From Endocalyx cinctus (taxonomy: Eukaryota > Ascomycota > Sordariomycetes > Amphisphaeriales > Apiosporaceae): a stretch of 64,000 nt of DNA. A model generated the notes under the pieces. It ran no database searches, was not told the DNA's origin, and saw nothing but the letters and a program-made list of their open reading frames with translations. Positions within the stretch are counted from its first letter, which is position 1; every line of letters begins with the position of its first letter. Below are positions 52,140-61,789 of this stretch, piece by piece. The stretch is from contig BCKC01000003.1 of assembly GCA_001600455.1 (NCBI GenBank), forward strand, positions 3,262,315 to 3,326,314, given 5' to 3'. The position numbers and the translations under genes were made by a program.

Positions 52140-52784
52140 CTAAGAGAGACCGAAAGCCTTCTTAGCGTTGGTCCAGTAGGCGTTGCGCTCGTCGGTGAGG
52201 GTAACGCCGACGCACTGCATGTAAGCCTGCCATCCGGCGTCGTCGCCCTGCTTGAGGCCCTCGACGACGGAGCTGTCGCACTGGGTGGTGAGGAACCAAG
52301 GGCCGGAGCCGAAGTTGTACTCGTCGGCGGTGACGAGGGCGAGGAGCTGGTTCTTGGCGTCGTCCGAGGCCGTCGGGTCGCCGACGGCGGCCACCTTGGA
52401 TTTCAGCTCGGGGATCGAGTTCGCGTACTTGACGTTGTAGTCGATCATCTGCATGTTCGAGGTGCCCTGGCCGGGCCGGCCGGGCGAGACGTTGTGCTTG
52501 TACGAGTAGTTGACCGACTCGAACGCCGTGAGGGCCAGGACCGCCGCGATCTGGCCCGGAGACGTCAGCTCGTACTTGGCCATCGCGGCGATCAGGTAAG
52601 GCGCCGCCTGCGTCGCCGTGCGGCATTCGCTCGAGTCGGCGCAGGTCGCGCTCGCGGGGGCGACCTCGAGGACGAGGTCCTGGGCTAGCTTGGTTATCTG
52701 TCGCGGCTCGTTGAGGGGAGCGGCGAGGGCGTTGCCCGCTAGGAGAAGGCTGGCGGTAGTAGCGGTTGCGATGGAGAACTTCAT
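52140..52784 (-). CDS. Small secreted protein with lysozyme-like appearance, unknown function
   Basis: Intronless, 214 residues. The ATG at 52784 opens a clear signal peptide (MKFSIATATTASLLLAGNAL, likely cut near residue 21). The mature protein is compact, with four cysteines, two of them at 48 and 54 (TCADSSEC) and two near the C terminus (TTQCDSS, YMQCVG). The core has ALTAFESVNYSYKHN and SNMQMIDYNVKYAN, followed by a Trp- and Tyr-containing C-terminal region (GPWFLTTQC, GWQAYMQCVG). The AFES...N arrangement is reminiscent of transglycosylase/lysozyme-fold proteins, with Glu as a possible catalytic acid, but I cannot confirm this. Strongly GC-rich third positions and the convergent amylase neighbour suggest a highly expressed extracellular protein. 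An upstream in-frame ATG (52883) would bury the signal peptide and is rejected. Confidence 0.85.
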   Translation of the reverse strand: MKFSIATATTASLLLAGNALAAPLNEPRQITKLAQDLVLEVAPASATCADSSECRTATQAAPYLIAAMAKYELTSPGQIAAVLALTAFESVNYSYKHNVSPGRPGQGTSNMQMIDYNVKYANSIPELKSKVAAVGDPTASDDAKNQLLALVTADEYNFGSGPWFLTTQCDSSVVEGLKQGDDAGWQAYMQCVGVTLTDERNAYWTNAKKAFGLS

Positions 52785-55700
52785 TTTGAATTGTCTTTTT
52801 TGTTGTTTATTTTTAGTGGTTTTATGAATGAGCGGTTGTATTGGTTGGTTAATAGTGATTGTGTTTATTTCCGATCGTATCAAACGATTTATCGATAGTA
52901 AAGAAGGAATTGAAAAGAATATGGAAGTGAACGTGTTTTTTTTTTCTTAGTAGAAGAAAACCGATCAACTAGGAAAGTACCGTGACGAAGTCGAGGGAAA
53001 TGTAGGTATTTGGCCTTTAATATGGTATATCCAGGCAATGGTTATGCCAAAGAATTATGACGTCTTGAATGGGATTTAGTCGGGTAACAAAGGCTTGCTT
53101 TTTTTTCTCTTCTAGACGGTAATTCACCCGTTGAGAAATTGTACGTGTGATTGATTTTGTTTAAGTGAAAGAATGTAAATAACACCAGGTTAAAGAACCA
53201 ATACGAAGAGAATAAAGAAGGAAGTTGTTAAAGAAAGACAAAGTGGGAGGGTTCGTGGCGTTATATCTCGAAGAAAAATATCCACATAATAGAAGTTGGG
53301 TGGTGGGTTAATAAATGGAATGGATATTCATCCAAAGTAGGTGAATTCCCCTTTACCATCCCTACCTACCTAGCAGCCCCTAGAGATAGGTAGTAATGTA
53401 TATCACATACCGATATACGAGTTTTTTCTTCTTCCCCCTTCTTTTTTTTTTTTTTTTTCAATTACCCCTGTTAATAGTAGCTACTTGAATAGAGTATTTT
53501 CTTCAACATTCAGCTGATCTGAACGAATAGTTAGTAAGAATCCATGTTCCTCTTTCCATATTCAGCAGTGATGGGTATATCGGGCACATCTTGACATAGT
53601 TTAGTGGTTAAGACGGATTCGACGGCGTGTGGAGATTTTAGTCGGTAAAGTCGATTTTGACGCGGCGGGAGCCAATCGTATCTCATAAGAGGTGCGATGT
53701 TCCTGACAGTCGAAACGGCGGGGATCCTAAAAAGCTTGACTAGCAGTACTAACTGACTTGTTTCAGACCAAAACTCATTCAGTAATTGGATGCTGAACCT
53801 GGCCTCTTTTTCCCCTTTGTTTAATCACGGGTTGCCTCTCTGTTATTCCTCTTTCCTTTGTATCCCCTGTTACCCCCTATCTACAGTCAAGTTTTCTTTT
53901 CTTCTTACGTATGTTTTCTTTCGTCGTTACCACTCTAGAACTATATAAAACATGACATAACGTGCTGTTAGAAACACTACACTTGACCTTGAGGTTAAGA
54001 GAGAACTGCTGACCAGACCTACTAAAGAGACCTACTGGCAGTGCTGAGTACTACTACCTAAGTACCTAAGTATTTACATAGTAAGGAGCCTATACGTATA
54101 TATACTACTCCGTACTCCGTGTACTACCGGGACATGTACACTAGTTCTTGGCATGAATAGCAGGGGTTGCATTCCTCCTTAGATGCCTTCGTTTCTATCA
54201 TCTCAATAATACCATGACCGGGACTGAAGTACTACTTGTATGTAACGTAGTGAACACTACTCTAGCAGTCTAGTGTACTTGTAGTTATGATGGTAGACTA
54301 TTTCCTGGGGTCTAAGCCCTCGCCCGGGCGATTCCGTAGATCTTGCTTCTCCAATTTAGAGGCTGAGAGGGAAAAGCATTCCGATCTGCCAACTTGATTG
54401 AAATTATTGGTTTATGCACAACCCAAGTCATACCTACGGAGTACGATATTTACTATGTACACTGCATGATACACTATAGACCCCACATTCCCGCCTAATC
54501 GGTCACTTCATGCTCACGACTCAGAACGACACAATATTTCACGGGTACATAGTATGTAAGTCATTTACATATAGTAGTACATTGAATCAGTCTAGTTGGA
54601 GCCCTCCGAAAAGAAAAGTATTAACAAATGTAGCGTTATATTTAACAACATCAATGCAATTAGCCACGGTAAACATCATTCTAGTCCAACCAATGACTAA
54701 GTAGGCAACATGAGTCGATTACTTTGCTGCCAGCTGAACAACTTCTCCGCAAGCTTCTACTAGACTGTCAGGACTATACTCTGTATGCAGAACCTACATG
54801 TTTCTCCTGCATATGACCTCGAGATGTGGATCGCCGCTGGTTGGGTTCGTGATCGATTTTTTAAGAATTCCTTGCTTAGATTTTGATATCGCATACAGTA
54901 CCATGACCGGTAAGCAGTTCGCTGCTTTTCTCTCCAAAATATTCGGGTAAAATGCCGAGCGGTATAGCTAAGGCGGCGCCGAACTCCGGGCTAAAAATAT
55001 CACAATTACGGTTTTCTGCACCACGAAGATGAATCCTCGAATAAGACGACGAAATGATCAAATCCGCAGGTCGCATTCAATTTACTTTTTGAAGCAAATC
55101 TTTACGTCAAGGTTCTCCTGGGGTTCAATCCCTTGTCCGCCAGCGTCTCGCTGGAATATCGCCAACCAAGGAAACCGGGCGACCGTGGTCAAATACCTGG
55201 CCACGGGCGTACTCAGCCTTGGGAAATTTTTTTGCTGATGATATGGGCGACTTAAGCAAAGTAGTTCAGTCGCGGGAACTTGTTGAACGTCTTTGGGCTA
55301 TAGCTTCTTATGCCCTAGCAGACGGACTGCGGCGCGATAGGCTTGCTAACCACTGTTGCGGGCGCGGTCACCGAAGTACTAAGACTTAATTACAGCTGAG
55401 CTATCGAAATTCCTTAATAAATGTCTATGGAATGTGGACTTGGTTCAGAGTATAGTGGCTACCACAGGACCCGAAGGATCTTCCAACCCGTGGCTCGATT
55501 GGTATGGCAATATGCACGTGAGGTGCAACTTGGAGATACCAAATTGTTTTCTCGCTGCTGGCCGAGCTTGTTTCACACTTATAACCAGTCGACATTGAGA
55601 ATTAGGCAGCTTGATCACGAACATCTTGGCCTAAAAGAAGAGACCGAATGGATTGATCAGTAAAGATATGGGTTCAGCATAGTTCTGGGCAATACCTGAA

Positions 55701-56718
55701 ACCAGGCATGCAATAATATATGTTCAAATCGCCTATTCTCGTTAAAATGTTGGTCATGTGTGCTCGCCAAACGTATCTCGAAGCCTATATATTTGCGGCA
55801 TGCTCAGTCCATAGAATCCAGGCTAAAGACCTGTCTACGTGTACATGTAGTGCCGTTCGCGGCTGGATGCGATAAGCTGCTGTTGGCCATTAGAACAGAC
55901 CGTGGTCAGGTATGGTGCTAACTTTTCACCCACGTTTCATTTTTGCTATCACTGATCTCGGCCTACATAGATTTATCAGTTTCAGGATTGTATAAATTGG
56001 TGGAAAAATGAGTTTTACTCATAATTACTCTCGAACCTATCAAAAGTCTTGGCAATTGAGCCGCATTAACGGCCAAATCACACCAACTTGGAAACATCAT
56101 CGCTTTACTTATCTCCTTGTATTTACATATAACAACTAATTAAATGTTATGAACAGATTAAATATGGAAGAATTGGCGAATGAATAATATCTTATTAGAG
56201 ATCACGGTGGTGTATAGGGAGGGCTGGCGAGTGGGTTGGCCGGAATAGCGAACCGCTTCTCCATATTTGGTGATATGGTTAAAGCCACCAGTCAATTATT
56301 TTAAATAGCTTCAAGGGAAGTCACTAGGAAATTACTGAAATTGAATTGGTACTCTTTGAATAATAGTACTTGATGTTTTGAAATCGTATGAAGATGAATT
56401 TGTGCTTATAGCTGCCTTGAACACTGACTGGCTGGCTGACTCGGTGGTACCTTATATAATCCGACTCTAATATTTAGCTGCTTAGGTAATTTAGTCAATC
56501 TTATATGCACGGACCAATTTAGCTGTATCACTGTCATGGCAGCTGGGCAGCTACAGGGGAAATAGCTTTTTTCTTTTCTGATAGCTTATTCAAGGAAGGA
56601 AAAGACATGATAATTGCTTGAGCCTAACCACGAAAATTATCAACCTCCCACTTCCAAGGTTGTACATTACCAGCAGATATACCAAACCAATACCTTCTCC
56701 CAAACTATCGCCGTCAAA
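52785..56718. other. 3.9 kb AT-rich spacer
   Basis: Contains the small secreted protein promoter at the left and the LSM8 promoter at the right. Short motif words cluster here: TACCTAGCAGCCCCTAG at 53367, TACTCCGTACTCCGT at 54106 and TACGGAGTAC at 54435. A less AT-rich island at 54880-55660 has coding-like frames and is described separately. Confidence 0.5.
55095..55388 (+). pseudogene. Possible gene remnant, family unrecognised
   Basis: A stretch of about 97 codons is open without a usable start, in a GC-richer island inside an AT-rich spacer. It reads GNFFADDMGDLSKVVQSREL and then VERLWAIASYALADGLRRDR before a TAA. The minus strand of the same island is also open over about 70 codons, so the coding strand is unclear. 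No splice model gave a complete gene. It may be a decayed gene or only a composition effect. Confidence 0.25.
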
Positions 56719-57208
56719 ATGTCGAACCTCAATAGTTACGTCGATAGTAAGTTGATAAGAATACTATCCTCCTCATATATAATTACACACATCCCTCCCC
56801 CTCCTCTACATCGTAGCTACTCAAGTAAGAGCTTGGAGCACCATCTGACGGTGATTTAGAAAAGGTACTCGTGATAACCGCCGACTCGAGAACATTCGTC
56901 GGTAACCTGTTAAGCTGCGACCAAATGGCCAACTTGGTAATTATTTCATAAAATTTACCCAACCCGATCTACCGACTCTCGATTTCCGTTTACCAACACT
57001 GCTTAAATTTTAGGTACTTGGACAAGCTGTCGAACGTATTATCCGAACTCCCGACGATGAGGAAGCCTCGGCTGAAGTCCCTTTAGGACTCTACATTGTC
57101 CGCGGCGATAACGTTTGTGTGGTGGGGTTGGTGGACGAATCGATTGACGAGAAGATTGACTGGACCCAGGTCAAAGGTTCGACTATTGGTGGCGTGAAGC
57201 ACATATAA
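56719..57208 (+). CDS. LSM8: U6 snRNA-associated Sm-like protein LSm8
   Basis: Three exons: 56719-56746, 56860-56936 and 57014-57208, giving 99 residues. Introns are 113 bases (GTAAGT...ATTTAG) and 77 bases (GTAATT...TTTTAG). LSm8 replaces LSm1 in the nuclear LSm2-8 ring that binds the 3' oligo-U of U6 snRNA and serves splicing. The protein starts MSNLNSYVDKKVLVITADSR and continues TFVGNLLSCDQMANLVL, with VERI and, in the second half, GLYIVRGDNVCVVGLVDE. These are the Sm1 and Sm2 motifs in the LSm8-specific form (RG-DNV-V-G-D). The first exon has only nine complete codons, so no exon stands out by itself. All residues of a complete Sm fold are present. Confidence 0.95.
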
Positions 57209-57503
57209 GAGAGAAACCTGGCACACCCAAACTTGCCATATCAACTGATTGCTACGGATTCGAAATAATATCCGAGAAAATGATAGCAAGGGGCTACGTC
57301 TGCGCGGAATATTGGCGCTGCGGAGTGGGACAGAATTATACTTGCGATAATGGACCGAGATGGGAGGTTCTTTATAGGGTATGCCCTTGCCTAATGATAC
57401 CATGACTTTTACTTTTACACCTCGCTGACACCTTTACTGGCCTTCACTATGTCCTCTCTTAGCTCTGCTGTTCTTAACGTCTAAAGTGCATGTTCTTCGT
57501 CCT

Positions 57504-59060
57504 TCAACCAAATAACCGCTTCATCAATACCGGCGCAAACGCGTCATATCCCGGGCTGCTAACATATCTGTTGATCCTGTTTCCTCGCTTTGCGCTCAAC
57601 CACCCATACGTGTCTCCTCGTATCTCATCGGCCGTCTTCCCGTCAGCCTTTAACCTTCCCCTGCGATCTGACACGTGCATCCCGTGCGTCCATTGCCCCG
57701 AAGTCTCAATGCGGATATCTTCGGGACCACCAGCTGCTATCTTCCATGCCGGGTCGGATTGCGTGAGCATGTACCATACCGTAAGGGGATCATGCAATGA
57801 AAGACCGGGCTCTTCTTCGTCGCCTATCATTGAAATGATCTGGCGGTAGATTCCCGACATAAACTCGTTCACCCAGATTCCTAAGGGGCTACCTTCGCCG
57901 AGAGGGGCCTTTATAGCCTCCTCGAAGAATCCTAGGTTCAGGAGGTGAGGGGTGGTGATGTCTAGGGGAAATAGACTCAAATTTAACCGTTTAGATAACT
58001 TTTCGGGATAAGGAGGGAGCGTGGCCTTGTCCTTGGGAACGGGGGGCATGGTGGACGCAGGGATGGCCGATGTCAGGGCGAATAATCGGGCGGTGGCAAC
58101 GGCGTCAGCATAAGTATTGAACTCGGCCACCGGTGTTACGTTGCCCTCCACCTCTACAGCCCCGCCCATAACGGCGATCTCCTTAACGCGGAGGAAAGTT
58201 TCGGGATCCTCGGACGCGGCGAGGGCCAGGTTAGTCAACGGCCCAAGCGCGCAAATTGAGATGGTGCCCTCCGGCTCTTCCTTTAAGATACGAAGGATCT
58301 CCTTGTGAGCCGGAACTCTGGAAGGTGTGAAGTACTTGTAGAATGATGGCTCCTCTTCAGGGGTTGGGTGGCCGTCTTTGAATAGAGCCTTCCATGTATC
58401 GGCTGGTGATAGATGCGGGTGCTACGTAATCAATTGTGAGCTTATATGTCCTCAAATGGTCAAGTTTATTTTTCCTCTTTCGAACTTACAGCATCGTGAA
58501 CCCCGTGTAATCCATCAGCACCATCTATATTATCATTCAAACTTTGTTAGCTCGGGTACTAATATGATACAACGGACAAATTTCAACGTTATACACATTT
58601 CTCAACGAGTAGGAAATTTGGTGACCATCTTTCACTTACGAAAATCATCCGCCTTCAGAATCTCCTCTTCCAGGGCGTGCTCCGGCCCCACCGAGACGAT
58701 GGGCTTAAAAGTCCGCAGCCCCTCAAAACCGAGAGGCTTGCCTTTGGACTTTCGCCACTCCATCTCGTGGTCCAGCACGTGGAAGAGGGCGACGACGTTG
58801 CGGAGACAGGCCTCCAAGGGAACGTTGCCGTAAGTGGCCGATATCATGACGACCTCGAGCTCTTCCGGCGAGGAGGCGAGCGCGAGAAGCATCGCCAGGG
58901 TGTCATCGCCGCCTATTTGCTTGTAGAGAAAGCTGGTTATTAGTTATTATTTCCTTTTCTTCTCTTCTCAAGAGGGGAGGGACCGGGGGCTGTCTGTGAA
59001 AGAGAAGAAGTAATACTTGCCTGGGTCTGTGTCGATGATAATTCTGTTCTTGGGAGCCAT
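57504..59060 (-). CDS. Inosine-uridine preferring nucleoside hydrolase
   Basis: Four exons: 59060-59021, 58912-58640, 58524-58490 and 58421-57504, totalling 421 residues. Nucleoside hydrolases cleave ribonucleosides to base and ribose in salvage; the enzyme is probably cytosolic, as no signal is seen. The metal-binding signature DTDPGGDDT sits at residues 10-18 and is created by joining exons 1 and 2. HGADGLHGV is created around exon 3 (35 bases). ALGPLTNLALA, MGGAVEVEGNVTPVAEFN and SLHDPLTVWYM complete the family pattern, so calcium and ribose ligands are present. The first intron begins with GCAAGT instead of GT; this is the only donor that restores the signature. The length is larger than bacterial members because of loops at residues 60-100 and 270-300, as in many fungal homologues. 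It converges on LSM8 with 295 bases between stops. Confidence 0.92.
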
Positions 59061-60379
59061 TGTTTTTTTGTTTTTTTTTTCTTATCCCGCTGTACTACGA
59101 ATAGTTATACGCGCATATAGATAGATAAGGTATTGGTTAATTATAAAGAAGGAAAGAAAGTCAAACCAATAAGGACTTATCCCCTTCTATATTTTATTTA
59201 AATATTTAATTATCGTAGTTCTATGACACAGGGCGCCAATGACCAGATAGACCATCGGGGTTTGACTATTAGTACAAGATATATTGCCCTTTAGATATCT
59301 CGCTGGGTGCCGGCCGATACTGATCGGAGAAGTCAACCCCTCATTCTTTTTAGTTAAGCTAGCTGCCTAGTAAGGTGCTTATCGATATGAGATATACTGT
59401 GAGTAATGCCTATATATACAGTAGGTAGGCTGCTAAGCTGCTATAGTTTTGCACGTTTAACTCGAGCCAGCTTAGTTATCAAAACGTTTGATGAAATCTT
59501 TGTCTTAATCGCGTATATAAATTCGGCCGTATATTTACGGACATACTTCATTATTTACAAGATATCGGATATTTAAGTCCGAATAGCACTGTAATATAAA
59601 AAAAAGAAGTGTGCACAACGATTGCTCATCTTTATGATAGTATCTCGTAATGGTATTTGTCAATGCGCAGAAAGATGTATGCGTAAGTATGTACATAGTA
59701 GATCGGCAAACTCGGCATACAACGTATACAAAATTCGTTTTATATGTACTTAATTATGTACGGAGTCTGGGAGCAGTGTACAAATCCTACCAAACCCGGG
59801 GAAATGGTTATGTACATTACACGGATCGGGGATAGCGCATTTGCTGCTTTTACTCGGGCTCGGCTCAGTCACTAATCAGTCAAGTATCCTGAGTAACTCT
59901 ATTTATGCATATTTATGAAAATGGTATATAAAGAAAACGGTTCTCGAGGAAAACGGGGAAGTGGAATAGTATGTAGTTCTACTACCACAAAGTACCATTG
60001 ACATCACCAGCTGGTGATAATATCTGGTGATAATATGGTAAGCAGACTACTTTCCTTCGGCACGAAGTATCCAGCCTTATTCATTGTACATTGACAATGC
60101 ATCAAGCCATATTTAGCAAAATAATACACCTCTACTAGTTTCCAAGTCCTCACATTATCATTTGACCAGATACTCAGGTCCAGTCATATTGACTCACGTT
60201 ACAGGATTTGGAATTGTAGCCTCCTACATTTGTCCGCCCGGAAATGACATGTCAGTAGTTAACTAGATGGGACAGCCCTGTCGTCATTTTGGACCAGTAC
60301 TCGTTGAGCCCCTTTTCCCTTCTGGGATTATCGACCGATGAAAATGGAGGCAATCTTTTTTGTATTCGGCTAGAAAAGT
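59061..60379. other. Intergenic spacer
   Basis: Promoter of the nucleoside hydrolase at the left and 3' side of the dehydrogenase at the right. AT-rich; TACGGAGT at 59759-59766 and CAGCTGGTGATAATATCTGGTGATAATAT (a direct repeat of TGGTGATAATAT) at 60009-60037. No gene seen. Confidence 0.55.
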
Positions 60380-61445
60380 TCACGGCCAACCTTCCAAGCC
60401 TGCCTTCTCCCGTAGGATGGACATGATGTCCGCATTTGTCTCCTTACGGAGCTTATCGCTACGTGGAGTAGCCAATAGTTGGTTTGGTCTAGTGTAAAGT
60501 TAGCTAGCAAGGTGAAGTCGGGCCAAGGATTTGTTCTTACGGCTGCAAGACGTCGTTTAACCAGAACTTCCCATGGCTTTCGGGCCCTAAACCTGTTGCG
60601 CTGACTAAAGTCCGGGCGCCATGTTCGGGATCTCTACCACATATCCATTTATATGGAATCATCAATAGCCGGACGAAAAGCGGGTAGGATTGATGCAAAT
60701 TAGTGCCTCTGCACATAGCTGGGCAGCAGGAGTTTACTATGATATCCGGGTCCTCTCCGGTAGAGATCTCGCTACAATGGGAAGCCAGGCCTTCGGCGAA
60801 GTATCTGGCAGCCAATTTAACCAAGTAATACTGCGAAACATGGTCGAACTGTGACTCATCGTTGATACGCTGAACGAGTGTTTGGTTTTCCGGGATCCAG
60901 GCACTATCGACATCTTGCGTCGCTAAGCTGTTTAAAATCGTGATATGCGGTTGATACCCGTTGTCCGAAGGGGCGGCGGCAGTTGCACGCATTTTAGGGA
61001 GCAGTAGGATAGCCATTAAAGCAGTTGATAAAACGTTAATCTGAAAAGACGTCTCATAACCGGCGGAACCGAGACGAAATGCGGGCTCCATAATACCAGC
61101 ACATAAGAGTACAACGTGTAATTGAGGGACAGTTGCGTCGACGTCTTGAACAAATGCTTTTATAGAAGGAAATGAGGACATTTCAACCTGCTTGATTATA
61201 ATCTCCGTTTTATGGGGTGTTTGTCGGATAATTTCAGCTTTGGCACGTTCGCCTTTCTCTTGCGATCGCACGGCAAGAATCAGAACCGAAGCTCCTAATT
61301 GGGCGTATTTCACCGCCGACTGAAATCCCATACCGGAATTTGCTCCGGTGACAAGAACGGTTTTCCCCTTAAAGTCTAAGTGGATAGGATCAACTGGGGG
61401 GTTTCGTGCATCGTGGTATTGACTGATCAAAGAAGGAGGCGCCAT
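60380..61445 (-). CDS. Short-chain dehydrogenase/reductase
   Basis: Two exons, 61445-60541 and 60458-60380, across an 82-base intron (GTAAGA...ACGTAG), give 327 residues. Read without the intron, the frame ends early after NDVLQP; splicing adds DKLRKETNADIMSILREKAG and then LEGWP, the terminal helix expected in this family. It is an NAD(P)-dependent oxidoreductase with a Rossmann fold. The cofactor motif TGANSGMG is at 33-40. The usual NNAG is LLCAG here, which is a departure from consensus. The active-site Tyr-x3-Lys is in SQYYLVK, and ILNSLA holds the catalytic Ser. Arg in AVRSQEKGER suggests NADP preference. The substrate is unknown. The start codon is only 18 bases from a long ATGT microsatellite, which therefore forms the 5' leader or core promoter. 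Confidence 0.9.
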
Positions 61446-61463
61446 GGTTTGGCCGACTGTGGG

Positions 61464-61736
61464 ATGTATGTATGTATGTATGTATGTATGTATGTATGTA
61501 TGTATGTATGTATGTATGTATGTATGTATGTATGTATGTATGTATGTATGTATGTATGNNNNNNNNNNNNNNNNNNNNNNNNNNNNNNNNNNNNNNNNNN
61601 NNNNNNNNNNNNNNNNNNNNNNNNNNNNNNNNNNNNNNNNNNNNNNNNTGTATGTATGTATGTATGTATGTATGTATGTATGTATGTATGTATGTATGTA
61701 TGTATGTATGTATGTATGTATGTATGTATGTATGTA

Positions 61737-61787
<51 letters not shown>
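61464..61787. repeat. ATGT tetranucleotide plus TG dinucleotide microsatellite
   Basis: Perfect ATGT units run from 61464 to the gap at 61559, resume at 61649 and pass at about 61740 into TG units up to 61787. Because the sequence is perfect on both sides, the assembly gap is almost certainly the same repeat. Long open frames seen across it on both strands are artefacts of the repeat. Confidence 0.97.
61559..61648. other. Assembly gap of 90 undetermined bases
   Basis: A run of N inside the ATGT microsatellite. Its true length is unknown. Confidence 0.99.

Positions 61788-61789
<2 letters not shown>

Noticed and set aside
54876..55076. Minus-strand frame with a hydrophobic GAALAIPLGILPEYF segment
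   Set aside because: Cannot be joined to an upstream exon with a start; kept only as part of the possible relic.
55118..55140. GGGGTTCAATCCC resembling a tRNA T-arm
   Set aside because: The five-base stem does not pair properly and no acceptor or anticodon arm can be built around it.
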